DNA of 64,000 nucleotides from Pseudonocardia sp. T1-2H (GTDB taxonomy: Bacteria; Actinomycetota; Actinomycetes; Mycobacteriales; Pseudonocardiaceae): the NCBI RefSeq assembly GCF_038039215.1, contig NZ_JBBPCL010000001.1, positions 5,766,001-5,830,000 on the forward strand. Reading direction: 5' to 3'. The notes beneath the pieces are model-generated. The model had not been told where the DNA came from. It saw nothing but the letters and a program-made list of their open reading frames with translations, and ran no database searches. Below, one piece after another: positions 9,088 to 17,588 of this stretch. Made by a program: the position numbers and the translations under genes. Positions within the stretch are counted from its first letter, which is position 1, and each line of letters opens with the position of its first letter.

Positions 9088-9306
9088 CTAGGCAGCCACG
9101 TCGGACTGGTTCAGCGGCGTCTTGAGGACGTGGTCCACCAGACGCATGACGAGCTGGCCGCCGCCGAGGCGGTAACCGAACTCCTCCCAGGTGAGCAGCT
9201 CGCGGGAGAGCATCTCGCCCACGGGGCCCGGATACAGCCGGGTCACGCGGAACGCCGCTGCTCGCAGGCGCATCTTCTCGTGGTGGTCCATGGGTACGGG
9301 ACTCAT
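9088..9306 (-). CDS. small conserved hypothetical protein
   Basis: The 72-residue product has a well-mixed, globular-looking sequence (VTRLYPGPVGEMLSRELLTW, then EEFGYRLGGGQLVMRLVDHVL). GGAGGT lies 6 bases before the ATG at 9306, an excellent ribosome binding site that fixes the start. I do not know a function. It diverges from tenA, with a perfect palindrome between them at 9435-9451. Confidence 0.7.
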   Translation of the reverse strand: MSPVPMDHHEKMRLRAAAFRVTRLYPGPVGEMLSRELLTWEEFGYRLGGGQLVMRLVDHVLKTPLNQSDVAA

Positions 9307-9434
9307 TCCGCTACCTCCGTGGGCGTTGGAACTGCGGTCCGGCGCGCGCGCTCAGCGCTGAGTCGCCCTCCGTAGGGCTCCATCGTGACGCACCACGTTG
9401 ACCACCCTGTTTTCTGGCACCCGGGAGTGACCAG

Positions 9435-9451
9435 TCTCTCACTGTGAGAGA
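9435..9451. promoter_or_regulatory. perfect palindromic operator between divergent genes
   Basis: TCTCTCACTGTGAGAGA is a perfect 8-bp inverted repeat around one base. It lies 129 bases before the small gene ending at 9088 and 99 bases before tenA. Symmetry and position suit a dimeric repressor; no regulator gene is adjacent, so the protein is unknown. Confidence 0.5.
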
Positions 9452-9550
9452 ACAGCGTGTACGTGATCCGCTACCGCCTGCAGCTCGGAACACGGCTGGG
9501 GATGACCCGCACCACAGCGCCCAAACCTCCACGGCCGCTAGCGTTCCTGC

Positions 9551-10231
9551 ATGACCATCGGCGCCCGCACCCGCACCACCGACGTCCTCTGGGCCGACAT
9601 CACCGACATCTACGCCGCCGTCCTGGCCCACCCGTTCGTCACCGGCCTCACCGACGGGACCCTGCCCCACGAGGCGTTCCGGCACTACATCGTCCAGGAC
9701 GCGCACTACCTGCGTGGCTACGCGAAGGCGTTGGCGGTCTGTGCGGCGAAGGCGCCCGACGAGCACGACCTGGCCATGTTCGCGGCGCACGCGGGCGGGG
9801 CGATCGCCGCGGAGCAGGAGCTGCACGCGGACCTGCTCGGCGGGCTCGGGCTGACCTCCGAGCAGGCCGCGGCGGAGCCCGTCGCGCCGGCGACCCGGGC
9901 CTACGTCAGCTACCTGCTGGCGACCGCGTACTCCGGCTCGTACGCCGAGGCCGTCGCCGCCGTGCTGCCCTGCTACTGGATCTACGCGCGGGTCGGCGAG
10001 CACCTGCTGGAGCAGGGGTCGCCGGACCCGCTGTACTCGCGCTGGATCGCCACGTACGGCGGCGGGGACTTCCAGGCCGTCGTCGACGCGGTGCTCGCCG
10101 CGACGGACCGGATCGGCGAGGGCCTCTCGGAGCGCGAGCTCGCCCGCATGCGGGAGCACTTCACGACGACCTCGCGCTACGAGTGGATGTTCTGGGACGC
10201 GGGCTACCGCCAGGAGCGCTGGCCCGTCTGA
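9551..10231 (+). CDS. tenA: TenA family thiaminase II / aminopyrimidine aminohydrolase
   Basis: TenA proteins hydrolyse amino-HMP or related pyrimidines in thiamin salvage. This 226-residue protein has the all-helical TenA sequence with the expected active-site residues: Asp50 and Tyr53 in QDAHYL, Cys141 in AVLPCYWIYA, and Glu211 in RYEWMFWDAGY. It is monocistronic, with no thi gene nearby, so it is a salvage enzyme standing alone. I looked for a TPP riboswitch upstream and saw none. Confidence 0.9.
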   Translation: MTIGARTRTTDVLWADITDIYAAVLAHPFVTGLTDGTLPHEAFRHYIVQDAHYLRGYAKALAVCAAKAPDEHDLAMFAAHAGGAIAAEQELHADLLGGLGLTSEQAAAEPVAPATRAYVSYLLATAYSGSYAEAVAAVLPCYWIYARVGEHLLEQGSPDPLYSRWIATYGGGDFQAVVDAVLAATDRIGEGLSERELARMREHFTTTSRYEWMFWDAGYRQERWPV

Positions 10232-10250
10232 GCGGCGCCGGCCCCGCGGC

Positions 10251-10667
10251 TCAGCGGCGGTCGAGGCTGTCCGGGATGACCAGGTGCAGCAGGAAGCCGA
10301 CGACCGCGACGATCACCGCACCCCAGAAGCCCGGCCAGAACCCGGCGATGTGGAAGGGCAGGCCGACGTTGCTGCTGAGCGTCCCGACGAGCCAGAACAG
10401 CAGCGCGTTGACCACCAGCCCGAACAGCCCGAGCGTCAGGACGTAGAGCGGGCAGCTCAGCACCTGGATCACCGGCTTGAGCACGGCGTTGACGATGCCG
10501 AAGATCAGGGCGACGACGACCAGCGTGCCCAGCCGGGCCTGGGTCGTCGCCCCGCCGAGGGAGATGCCGTCGACCAGGATCGTGGCGATCCAGAGGGCCA
10601 CCGCGACGACGACGACCCGGATGACGAAGGCCAGGATCGGGGATCCCGGCCGGTCCGTGTAGGTCAT
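10251..10667 (-). CDS. phage-holin family 4 (YvlD-like) membrane protein
   Basis: The 138-residue protein has four predicted membrane segments (FVIRVVVVAVALWIATILV; LGTLVVVALIFGIVNAVL; PLYVLTLGLFGLVVNALLFW; FWGAVIVAVVGFLLHLVI). The FGIVNAVLKPVIQVLSCPL stretch is typical of the PF04020 family. Despite the family name these are not proven holins. Its ATG overlaps the stop of the serine hydrolase gene (ATGA), so the two are co-translated. Confidence 0.85.
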   Translation of the reverse strand: MTYTDRPGSPILAFVIRVVVVAVALWIATILVDGISLGGATTQARLGTLVVVALIFGIVNAVLKPVIQVLSCPLYVLTLGLFGLVVNALLFWLVGTLSSNVGLPFHIAGFWPGFWGAVIVAVVGFLLHLVIPDSLDRR

Positions 10668-11899
10668 TCCACCACCGCCTGGTTGACGAGGACCCGCAGC
10701 TGCGAGCGGATCGGATAGGTACTGGAGGGCATCAGCTGGGTCATGAAGACCCCGGTGATCTCCTCGACCGGGTCGACGTAGAACGCGGTGCTGGCCAGGC
10801 CGCCCCAGGCGTACTCGCCCAGGCTGCCGAAGGCCTTGCCCGCGGCGGGGTCGACCACCACCGAGAAGCCGAGGCCGAACCCGACGCCCTGGAACGCGGA
10901 CTCGGCGAAGATGGGCCGGCCGAAGGCCTCGAGGTCCGCGTTGCCGGGCAGGTGGTTGCGGGTGGCGTAGGCCAGCGTGCGCGGGCCGAGGATCCGGACG
11001 CCGTCGAGCTCCCCGCCGCGGGCCAGCATCTGGGTGAAGCGGTGGTAGTCGTGCAGCGTCGACGCGAGACCCCCGCCGCCGGAGAGCAGCGTGGGCTCGC
11101 GGGTGATCGCGTCCCCCATCGCGCTGCTGCGGACGAGCCCGCCACCGGGCTTCGGGACGTAGAGGCCGGCCAGGCGCGACAGGTCGTCCGGCTCGCTGAC
11201 GTGGAAGGACGTGTCCGTCATCCCGAGCGGGCCGAGGATGCGCTGGGCGAAGAACGCGTCCAGGGACTGGCCGGAGGCGACCTCGACGACGCGGCCGAGC
11301 ACGTCCGTCGCGACCGAGTAGTTCCACTCGGTGCCCGGCTGGAACAACAGGGGGATGCTCGCGTAGCCCTCGCAGGCGGCGGCGAGGTCCTGGCCGCGCG
11401 GGGCGCCGAACTCGTAGCCCTTGCCGCGGTACATCTCGTCGACCGGGTGGGCGTGGTGGAAGCCGTAGGTGAGTCCGGCGGTGTGCGTGAGCAGGTGCCA
11501 GACGCGGATCGGCTCGGTGGCCGCCTCGGTGCCGGGGTTCAGCGCGGAGCCGGACCTGTAGACCCGCATGTCCGCGAACGCCGGGATGTAGCGGGAGATC
11601 GGGTCGGTGAGCTCGAGCGCGCCCTCCTCCCACAGCATCAGCGCCGCGACGGAGGTGATCGGCTTGGTCATCGAGTAGATGCGCCAGATCGTGTCGTCGG
11701 TGACGGGCAGGGCCGCGTCGATGTCGCGCAGGCCGTGGTGGCTCACGTGCACGACCTTGCCGCGGCGGGCGATCGCGACGGACCACCCCGCGAGCTTCGC
11801 CTCGTCCACGTAGCGCCGGAAGTGGGTGTCGATCCGGCCGAGCCGGGCGGCGTCCATCCCGACCTCGGCGGCCTCCGCCTCGATCTTCAGTGCGGTCAC
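10664..11899 (-). CDS. serine beta-lactamase-fold hydrolase/esterase
   Basis: This 411-residue protein belongs to the beta-lactamase/class C penicillin-binding fold, a group including esterases and lactonases. The nucleophile motif SMTK has Ser76 and Lys79, and the second motif is YSV at Tyr194, the tyrosine form seen in family VIII esterases, not the YxN of true AmpC. No signal peptide is visible, so it is probably cytoplasmic; antibiotic resistance is unlikely. It forms an operon with the YvlD-like membrane protein. Confidence 0.88.
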   Translation of the reverse strand: MTALKIEAEAAEVGMDAARLGRIDTHFRRYVDEAKLAGWSVAIARRGKVVHVSHHGLRDIDAALPVTDDTIWRIYSMTKPITSVAALMLWEEGALELTDPISRYIPAFADMRVYRSGSALNPGTEAATEPIRVWHLLTHTAGLTYGFHHAHPVDEMYRGKGYEFGAPRGQDLAAACEGYASIPLLFQPGTEWNYSVATDVLGRVVEVASGQSLDAFFAQRILGPLGMTDTSFHVSEPDDLSRLAGLYVPKPGGGLVRSSAMGDAITREPTLLSGGGGLASTLHDYHRFTQMLARGGELDGVRILGPRTLAYATRNHLPGNADLEAFGRPIFAESAFQGVGFGLGFSVVVDPAAGKAFGSLGEYAWGGLASTAFYVDPVEEITGVFMTQLMPSSTYPIRSQLRVLVNQAVVE

Positions 11900-11948
11900 C
11901 CGGCCGACCCTACCCGGGTATCAGCCCTAGGAAACGAGGACGCGCATC

Positions 11949-12006
11949 ATGGAGCCATAACGCGATTCCAGGGCCCGAAAAGTCGCATTGTGGCTCCATA
12001 ACGCGA
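11949..12006. repeat. intergenic palindromic repeat unit (three copies of one motif)
   Basis: ATGGAGCCATAACGCGATT (from 11949) is matched on the opposite strand by ATGGAGCCACAATGCGACT (ending at 11998), forming an imperfect inverted repeat with three mismatches in about 19 bases. A third partial copy, CCATAACGCGA, lies at 11996-12006 and repeats 11955-11965 directly at a 41-base step. The unit fills the gap between the hydrolase start and the end of the PucR-type gene. It looks like a dispersed intergenic palindrome more than an operator; copy number cannot be judged from one window. Confidence 0.6.
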
Positions 12007-12009
12007 AAA

Positions 12010-13290
12010 TCAGGGTGGGGTGAGGACGGCCCGGCCCAGCCATCTCGTGGCCAGGAGGGCGAGTTCGACGTCCAGGCGGCCGTCGGCCAGCGGCCGGCCG
12101 CGCTCCTGCTCCGCCCGGCTCACCCGGTACTTCACCGAGTTCTTGTGCATCGTCAGCCGCTCCGCGGCGGTCGTGTAGCTCCCGCCGCTCGTGAGGAAAA
12201 CCCGCAGCGTCTCGCGCAGCCGGGCGTGCTGCGGGTCGTCCAGGGCCAGCCCGCCGAGCGTGTCCGCGACCCAGGACCGGGCGGCCTCGAGGTCCCCGCA
12301 CAGCAGCGACACCGCGCCGACGTCGGCGAACGCGGTGGCGACGTCCGCCTCCGCCCCGGCGACGAGCGCGACGGACTGGGCGCGGACGGCTTGGCGGTGG
12401 CTCGCCCGGAAGCCCGCGATCCCGGCGCCGGGATCGCCGAACGCCAACCGGGCGGAGGGGTCCAGCTCGCGGACGACCGCCCCGACGGCGGCCGGGTCCG
12501 GCGGCGCGGAACGACCGACGGGCAGCCAGGCCCAGGCCGTCGCGTGGTCGTAGGCGACCGACAGCGGCCGGCTCCGGCAGCCGAGCTGCTCCGCCAGCGC
12601 CCCGGCCAGGCGTTCCGGCCCGGCCAGCTCCCCCTCCGTCGACCAGGCCACGACGGCCAGGTGCCGCCCGCGCAGCGCGTAGCCGAGGACCCCCTCCAGC
12701 GCGTCGACGTCCAGCGGCCCCGTCCCGTCGAGCGTGCCGTCGAGCAGGGCACGGATCCGTCCCGCGCGCAGCGTGTTGCGGTTGGCGAGCCAGCGCTCGC
12801 GCTCCTCCTCGTAGACCTCGGCGACCTGCTGGGAGATCCAGTCGACGTAGCCGAAGGTGTCCGCGACCATCCGGCGCACCACCCCGAGTGCGGTGGCCGG
12901 GTCCTCGTCGCGCCGGTCCAGCTCCTCGAACGTCCAGGCCAGCAGCCGGTCGTGACCGAGCCGGTAGGCGCGCAGCAGGGCGTTGACCGGGACCCCGCGC
13001 TGGGCGAGCCGGCGCGCGTACTCGAACGCGGCCGAGGGCGGTTCGACGTGCTCCGCGGGGATGTCGTGCTGGAGCATGTGCAGGATCGTGGCGACGTTTC
13101 CCTCGATGCTCGCGCCCAGCAGCTCGACGATCCGCGGGTCCCCGTCGAGCTCGGAGATCTCGGTCGACAGGACGTGCCGCAGGTCCATCGTCACCTCGAC
13201 GACCTGCGCGCCGAGCCGCGCCGCGATGGACACGACGCACTCCCCGACGCGCTCGGGCGCGCTGCGGAGGTCCGTCGACGATGGCGGCAC
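12010..13290 (-). CDS. PucR/CdaR-type transcriptional regulator
   Basis: The 426-residue protein has a helical N-terminal half (EISELDGDPRIVELLGASIE and following), a central GGDEF-like/CdaR region, and the PucR C-terminal helix-turn-helix: LRETLRVFLTSGGSYTTAAE, then LTMHKNSVKYRVSRAEQERG. Such regulators often control the neighbouring catabolic genes; here the monooxygenase/esterase operon lies directly upstream in the same direction, behind a strong terminator, so it is separately transcribed. Confidence 0.88.
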   Translation of the reverse strand: MPPSSTDLRSAPERVGECVVSIAARLGAQVVEVTMDLRHVLSTEISELDGDPRIVELLGASIEGNVATILHMLQHDIPAEHVEPPSAAFEYARRLAQRGVPVNALLRAYRLGHDRLLAWTFEELDRRDEDPATALGVVRRMVADTFGYVDWISQQVAEVYEEERERWLANRNTLRAGRIRALLDGTLDGTGPLDVDALEGVLGYALRGRHLAVVAWSTEGELAGPERLAGALAEQLGCRSRPLSVAYDHATAWAWLPVGRSAPPDPAAVGAVVRELDPSARLAFGDPGAGIAGFRASHRQAVRAQSVALVAGAEADVATAFADVGAVSLLCGDLEAARSWVADTLGGLALDDPQHARLRETLRVFLTSGGSYTTAAERLTMHKNSVKYRVSRAEQERGRPLADGRLDVELALLATRWLGRAVLTPP

Positions 13291-13344
13291 GGGCTCCAGA
13301 CTAGGGACTGACGATCGTTCGGCAAGGCCCGTCCGAGCGCAATC

Positions 13345-13394
13345 CCGGCCGGGGTCCCGCGTCGGCGACGCTGCCGACGCGGGACCCCGGCCGG
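13345..13394 (-). terminator. very strong hairpin terminator after the monooxygenase gene
   Basis: A perfect 22-bp stem (13345-13366 with 13373-13394) closes a 6-base loop, GACGCT. It begins 5 bases past the monooxygenase stop and ends the leftward operon before the PucR-type gene. There is no clear T-run, as is common in high-GC actinobacteria. Confidence 0.75.
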
Positions 13395-13398
13395 AGTC

Positions 13399-14868
13399 TC
13401 AGCTCCCGGTGGGGACCAGGTCGTAGGCGTCCACGTCGAGCCGGCGGGTCGCCGCCTTGTAGTCCTCGACGCTGCCCATCCAGTTGTTGGTGATCCGCCC
13501 GGCCGCGGTCTTGTACCAGCTGTTGCAGCTGCCCGCGAAGGAGCTGTCGCTCAGCTCGGCCTGCAGCTCGTCGTTGAACCGCCGCTGGACGTCCGCGCGG
13601 ACGTCGAGCGCCGCGTCCTTCTCCTGCGAGACCTCCAGACCCTGCAGCACGTAGTCGAACTGGCACTCGAGCATGGTGATGATCGAGTTGTGGCCGAGGT
13701 TCGTGTTCGGGCCGTAGAGCATGAACATGTTCGGGAAGCCGGACACGGTGACGCCGAGGTAGGCCTGGGGGCCGTCCCGCCACGCCTCGTTCAGCGAGAC
13801 GCCCCCGCGGCCGGTGATGTCCAGGGCGCTGTTGAAGGACAGCGTCTCGAACCCGGTCGCGTAGACGATCACGTCGAACTCGTGGAGGGTGCCGTCCGAG
13901 GTGCGGATCCCCGCCTCCTCGACGCCCTCGATCTTGTCGGTCACCAGTGAGACGTTGTCCCGCACCAGCGCGGGGTAGAACGTGTCCGCGATGATGATCC
14001 GCTTGCAGCCGATCGGGTAGTCCGGCCAGAGCACCTCGCGCAACGCCGGGTCCGGCACCTGCGCCTCCAGGTGGGCCCGGGCGGCCGCGGTGAACTCGGC
14101 GGCGACCTCCGTGCCCTGCTTCATCGCCCCCATCCAGCCCTCGTGCTCCCAGTAGAAGCCGTCGCGGCTCGCTCGGAGCTTGTCCGGCTGCTCGAGGAAC
14201 TCCTTGCGTTCGAGCTGCTCGTAGGGCCGGTCCTCGCGGGGCACGACGTAGTTGGGCGTCCGCTGGAACACCGTCAGCTCGCCCGCGACCTCGGCGACCT
14301 CCGGGATGAGCTGGGCCGCGCTGGCGCCGTTGCCGATGCACGCGACACGCTTGCCCGCGAGGTCGACGGCGTGGTTCCAGCGCGCCGAGTGCCACGACTC
14401 GCCGCGGAAGGTGTCCCGCCCGGGGATGTCCCGGTACGTCGGGCGGTTGAGCTGGCCCCACGCCGTGACCAGGGACTTCGCCCGGACCTCCGAGCCGTCG
14501 GCGGCCGTGATCCGCCAGACCCCGGCGGCCTCGTCCCAGTGCGCCGCGGCGACCTCGGTGTTCAGCCGGATGTGGCGGCGCAGGCCCATCCGGTCGACGA
14601 GCCGGTCGATGTTGGCCTTGATCTCCGGCTGGAACGCGAAGACACGGCTCCAGTCCGGCTGCTCGTCGAAGGAGAACCAGTAGAGGTGGGACTGCACGTC
14701 GCAGCTGGCGCCCGGGTAGGAGTTGTCCCGCCAGGTGCCGCCGACGTCCGACGCCTTCTCCAGGATGACGAACGAGTGCTCGCCGGATTGGGTGAGCTTC
14801 ATGCCCATCCCGAGCCCGCCGAGCCCCGCGCCGAGGATGGCGACGGAGAACTCCTGCTGCCGGCTCAT
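13399..14868 (-). CDS. flavin-dependent Baeyer-Villiger-type monooxygenase
   Basis: This 489-residue enzyme has the FAD Rossmann motif GAGLGG near residue 13, the VGGTWRDNSYPGASCDVQS block, and the fingerprint FRGESWHSARW that marks type I Baeyer-Villiger monooxygenases and their kin. A second dinucleotide (NADPH) site, CIGNGASAAQ, follows. The family inserts oxygen next to a ketone to give an ester. The preceding gene encodes an esterase whose stop overlaps this ATG, so ketone to ester to acid plus alcohol is the likely shared route. Start ATG 14868 is fixed by the overlap. Confidence 0.92.
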   Translation of the reverse strand: MSRQQEFSVAILGAGLGGLGMGMKLTQSGEHSFVILEKASDVGGTWRDNSYPGASCDVQSHLYWFSFDEQPDWSRVFAFQPEIKANIDRLVDRMGLRRHIRLNTEVAAAHWDEAAGVWRITAADGSEVRAKSLVTAWGQLNRPTYRDIPGRDTFRGESWHSARWNHAVDLAGKRVACIGNGASAAQLIPEVAEVAGELTVFQRTPNYVVPREDRPYEQLERKEFLEQPDKLRASRDGFYWEHEGWMGAMKQGTEVAAEFTAAARAHLEAQVPDPALREVLWPDYPIGCKRIIIADTFYPALVRDNVSLVTDKIEGVEEAGIRTSDGTLHEFDVIVYATGFETLSFNSALDITGRGGVSLNEAWRDGPQAYLGVTVSGFPNMFMLYGPNTNLGHNSIITMLECQFDYVLQGLEVSQEKDAALDVRADVQRRFNDELQAELSDSSFAGSCNSWYKTAAGRITNNWMGSVEDYKAATRRLDVDAYDLVPTGS

Positions 14869-15803
14869 CGGCCGACCGCCGCGGTCACGGCGGCCGCGAT
14901 GTCGTCGATGATCACCGCGCCGGACGGCGTGGCGCCGAGGGTCCACAGGAAGTCGTGCAACATCCCGTCGTAGCGCTTGGCCGTCACGGCGACGCCCGCC
15001 GCCTCCAGCTTCCGGGCGTAGGCCTCGCCCTCGTCCCGGAGCGGGTCGTACTCGGCGGTGGCGACGAACGCGGGCGGCAGGCCGGCGAGGTCCTCACGAC
15101 GCCCGGGCGTCAGGTAGTCGATGTCGACGTTCTGGGCCCCGAGGTAGTGGGCCCAGAACCACTCCATGGAGCCGCGGGTGAGCAGGTAGCCGTCCGCGTT
15201 CTCCTCGTAGGAGGGCGTGGAGAAGTCGAAGTCCGTGGCCGGGAAGAGCAGCAGCTGGGCCGCGATGGCCGGGCCGCCGCGGTCCGTGGCCGCCTGCGCG
15301 ACGGACGCGGCGAGATGCCCGCCCGCGGAGTCCCCGGCGACGATCAGCCGGGCCGGGTCCGCGCCCAGCTCCGCGGCGTGGGCGGCGGCCCATTCGGTGG
15401 CGGCGTAGCAGTCGTCGAATGCGGCGGGGGCGACGTGCTCGGGCGCGAGCCGGTAGTCCACGGAGACGATCACGGCGCCGGTCCGGTTCGCGATCGTGCG
15501 CAGCGGCCGGTCGACGATCTCCAGGTCACCGATGACCCAGCCGCCGCCGTGGTAATAGACGATCAGCGGCTTGGGGCCGGCCCCGTCCGGGGTGTAGACC
15601 CGGACGGGGATCTGGCTCGCCGGCCCGTCGATCCGCCGGTTGTCGACCGCGATCGGCTCGGGTTCGCCCTGCAGGTCGAGGAACCCCTTGGTGGCCGCGC
15701 GGGCCCCCGGGACGGTCATCTGCGGGAAGGGGGGCATTCCGGCCTCGGCCAGTGCTCCGAGCAGTGCCTGGGCTTCCGGGTGGACGGGCAACGTCGCCTC
15801 CAT
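14865..15803 (-). CDS. alpha/beta hydrolase, hormone-sensitive-lipase family esterase
   Basis: The 312-residue protein has the HSL oxyanion motif YYHGGGW, the nucleophile elbow GDSAGG, the acid in DPLRDEG and the histidine in GMLHDF. It hydrolyses short-chain esters, probably those made by the co-translated Baeyer-Villiger-type monooxygenase. ATG 15803 gives the full family length; a Crp-like palindrome at 15828-15841 and a hairpin lie just upstream. Confidence 0.92.
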   Translation of the reverse strand: MEATLPVHPEAQALLGALAEAGMPPFPQMTVPGARAATKGFLDLQGEPEPIAVDNRRIDGPASQIPVRVYTPDGAGPKPLIVYYHGGGWVIGDLEIVDRPLRTIANRTGAVIVSVDYRLAPEHVAPAAFDDCYAATEWAAAHAAELGADPARLIVAGDSAGGHLAASVAQAATDRGGPAIAAQLLLFPATDFDFSTPSYEENADGYLLTRGSMEWFWAHYLGAQNVDIDYLTPGRREDLAGLPPAFVATAEYDPLRDEGEAYARKLEAAGVAVTAKRYDGMLHDFLWTLGATPSGAVIIDDIAAAVTAAVGR

Positions 15804-15827
15804 CGGTGCGCGGGTGTCCCCCACACC

Positions 15828-15841
15828 GTGACACCCGTCAC
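15828..15841. promoter_or_regulatory. Crp-like (GTGA-N6-TCAC) site upstream of esterase/monooxygenase operon
   Basis: GTGACACCCGTCAC is a perfect GTGA-N6-TCAC palindrome, flanked by C and G that extend it to 16 bp. This is the consensus half-site spacing of actinobacterial Crp/GlxR proteins. It lies 24 bases before the esterase ATG, close enough to overlap the promoter, so repression or class II activation is possible. Confidence 0.5.
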
Positions 15842-15853
15842 GTCGAAACCGTT

Positions 15854-15900
15854 CGTGTCCGGGAGACGAAAGCGCGCCGGCTCTTCGTGCTCCGGACACG
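15854..15900 (-). terminator. hairpin between methyltransferase and esterase genes
   Basis: CGTGTCCGG (15854-15862) pairs perfectly with CCGGACACG (15892-15900); partial pairing of GAGACGAA with TTCGTGCTC extends the stem inward. It lies 10 bases beyond the methyltransferase stop and probably ends that leftward transcript. Confidence 0.5.
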
Positions 15901-15910
15901 GTGCGCCCGG

Positions 15911-16732
15911 CTAGCGCGCCAGAACCTCGTACCGGGCGAGCCGGTGGGCGCGCTCGGCCCTGGTCAGCCGCGCGCTCAGCGCACCCGCGCGGTGGCTGAA
16001 CCCGGCGCGCCGGGCCGTGGCCGGCGGCAGCTCGCCGGTGCGCCGGGACTCCTGCAGGCGCAGCCCCCACGGCTCCAGCTCGACGGGGTCCTCGCAGGTC
16101 CAGTCGAAGGTGAGGCCGAGCGGGCCGAGAGGGGCGCTGCTCTCCAGCCGCTCCGCCGCGGCCCGGCCGACCGTGTCCGTCACCAGCACCGCGCCGGGGA
16201 GCACGCGGCCGATCATGTCGACCAGCCGCTGCACGCCCTGCTCGGGCAGGTGCACCAGGACGGACTCGGAGACCAGCAGGTACGGGCCGGGGTGCCGGCG
16301 GGCGACGTCGAGCCAGTCCTCGTCGAGCACGGACCCCGCGAACGTGGTGCGGCTGCCGGCGTCCGGCAGCAGGTCCCGGCGCAGCCCGGCGACCTCCGGG
16401 AGGTCGATGTCCAGCCAGTGCGCGCGTTCGCCCACGGCGCTGCCGCCGAGGCGTTCGGACCGCGTGTCCAGCCCGCAGCCCAGCTCGACCACCGTGCCGC
16501 CGCGGTGGGCGGCCAGGAAGTCCCCGACCCACTGGTCGATCACGGCGGCGCGGAGAACCGGCACCAGCGACCCGCCTGCGGCGAGGCCGAGCGCGGCGAC
16601 GAGCTCGGAGGCGCGACGGTCCGCGAGTAGGGGCCGGCGACGGCTCGCGTCCCGTGCCCGCGCGCGCAGCGGCGTCAGCAGCGTCCGCTGCACGGCCTCC
16701 AGCTCTGTTCCGCCCACCTCGGCGTCCCCCAC
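15911..16732 (-). CDS. class I SAM-dependent methyltransferase (LCM/Tcmp family)
   Basis: The protein, about 273 residues, carries the SAM motif VVELGCGLDTR and the DIDLPEV acidic loop, both typical of the leucine carboxyl methyltransferase-like family that is abundant in actinobacteria. Substrates are mostly unknown. GTG at 16732 gives a normal N-terminus; GTG at 16792, two bases after the crotonase stop, would add 20 low-complexity residues but would allow translational coupling, so the start is uncertain. Confidence 0.82.
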   Translation of the reverse strand: MGDAEVGGTELEAVQRTLLTPLRARARDASRRRPLLADRRASELVAALGLAAGGSLVPVLRAAVIDQWVGDFLAAHRGGTVVELGCGLDTRSERLGGSAVGERAHWLDIDLPEVAGLRRDLLPDAGSRTTFAGSVLDEDWLDVARRHPGPYLLVSESVLVHLPEQGVQRLVDMIGRVLPGAVLVTDTVGRAAAERLESSAPLGPLGLTFDWTCEDPVELEPWGLRLQESRRTGELPPATARRAGFSHRAGALSARLTRAERAHRLARYEVLAR

Positions 16733-16794
16733 GTACCCACCCCCGGCCGCGGAAGCTAACAGTGGCCCGGCACCCGGTGGGAGCGGCCCCACCG

Positions 16795-17547
16795 TCAGCG
16801 GCGGCTGCCGAGCGCCGCGCGGTAGCCCGCCAGCTGTTCGCGGGTCTCCGGCGCCGCGAACGTCCTGGCGAACTCGTCGACGCTGGCGACCGCGCCGTCG
16901 GCCAGGCCGGTGTTCTGCCAGGTCTCGAAGAGCCGTTTCTGCGCCGCCAGCACCGTCCGCGTGTGGCCGGTGACCTTCGCCAGGAGCTCGTCGACGCGTG
17001 GGCCCAGCTCCCCGGGTTCGACGACCGCGGTGCAGATGCCCGCGAGGCTCGCGGCCGGGTACGGGTCCCCGGTCAGGATGATCTCCTTGGCCGACGAGAG
17101 CCCGACGTACTGCTGCAGCAGCGCCGCGTCGACGACCGACGGGATGCCGAGCTTGATCTCCGGCAGCCCGAACGCGGCACGGGTGGTGGCGACCCGGAGG
17201 TCGCAGGCCAGGACGAGCTCGAACGCGGCGCCGAGGCAGTAGCCGTCGATCGCGCAGACCGTGGTGACCGGCGCTGTCCGCACCGTGTGCAGCAGCTCGC
17301 GCAGGCCGTCGATGAAGGTCCGGGCCTCGGCCTCGGAATCCAGCGCGAGGAAGACGTCGACGTTCATGCCGGCGCAGAACGCGCGCTCCCCGGCGGCGTC
17401 GAGGACGACCGCACGGACGTCCTCGCCGACGGTGAAGGCCTCGCGGAGATCGCGCAGGTCGTCGAGGGTGAGGGCGTTGCGGGTCTCCGGCCGGTCCAGC
17501 GTGACCCGCCGGACCGGGCCGTCCTCACGCACCTGGACACCGTTCAC
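16795..17547 (-). CDS. enoyl-CoA hydratase/isomerase family protein
   Basis: This 250-residue crotonase-fold protein has the oxyanion-hole segments ERAFCAGMNVDVF and AIDGYCLGAAFELVLACD, and AFGLPEIKLGIPS. The Glu in AAFELVL and the one in LPEIKLG fit positions used by family members, but the reaction (hydration, isomerisation or other) cannot be fixed. It is transcribed leftward just before the methyltransferase, with divergent patatin on the other side. Confidence 0.88.
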   Translation of the reverse strand: MNGVQVREDGPVRRVTLDRPETRNALTLDDLRDLREAFTVGEDVRAVVLDAAGERAFCAGMNVDVFLALDSEAEARTFIDGLRELLHTVRTAPVTTVCAIDGYCLGAAFELVLACDLRVATTRAAFGLPEIKLGIPSVVDAALLQQYVGLSSAKEIILTGDPYPAASLAGICTAVVEPGELGPRVDELLAKVTGHTRTVLAAQKRLFETWQNTGLADGAVASVDEFARTFAAPETREQLAGYRAALGSRR

Positions 17548-17588
17548 GTCGTCTCTCCTCCTCCGTCGCGGCGGGCGATGATGACCCC

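Noticed and set aside
9380..9550. Possible TPP riboswitch upstream of tenA
   Set aside because: None of the conserved thi-box segments (CTGAGA, ACCTGATC-type) is present; only a palindromic operator is seen.
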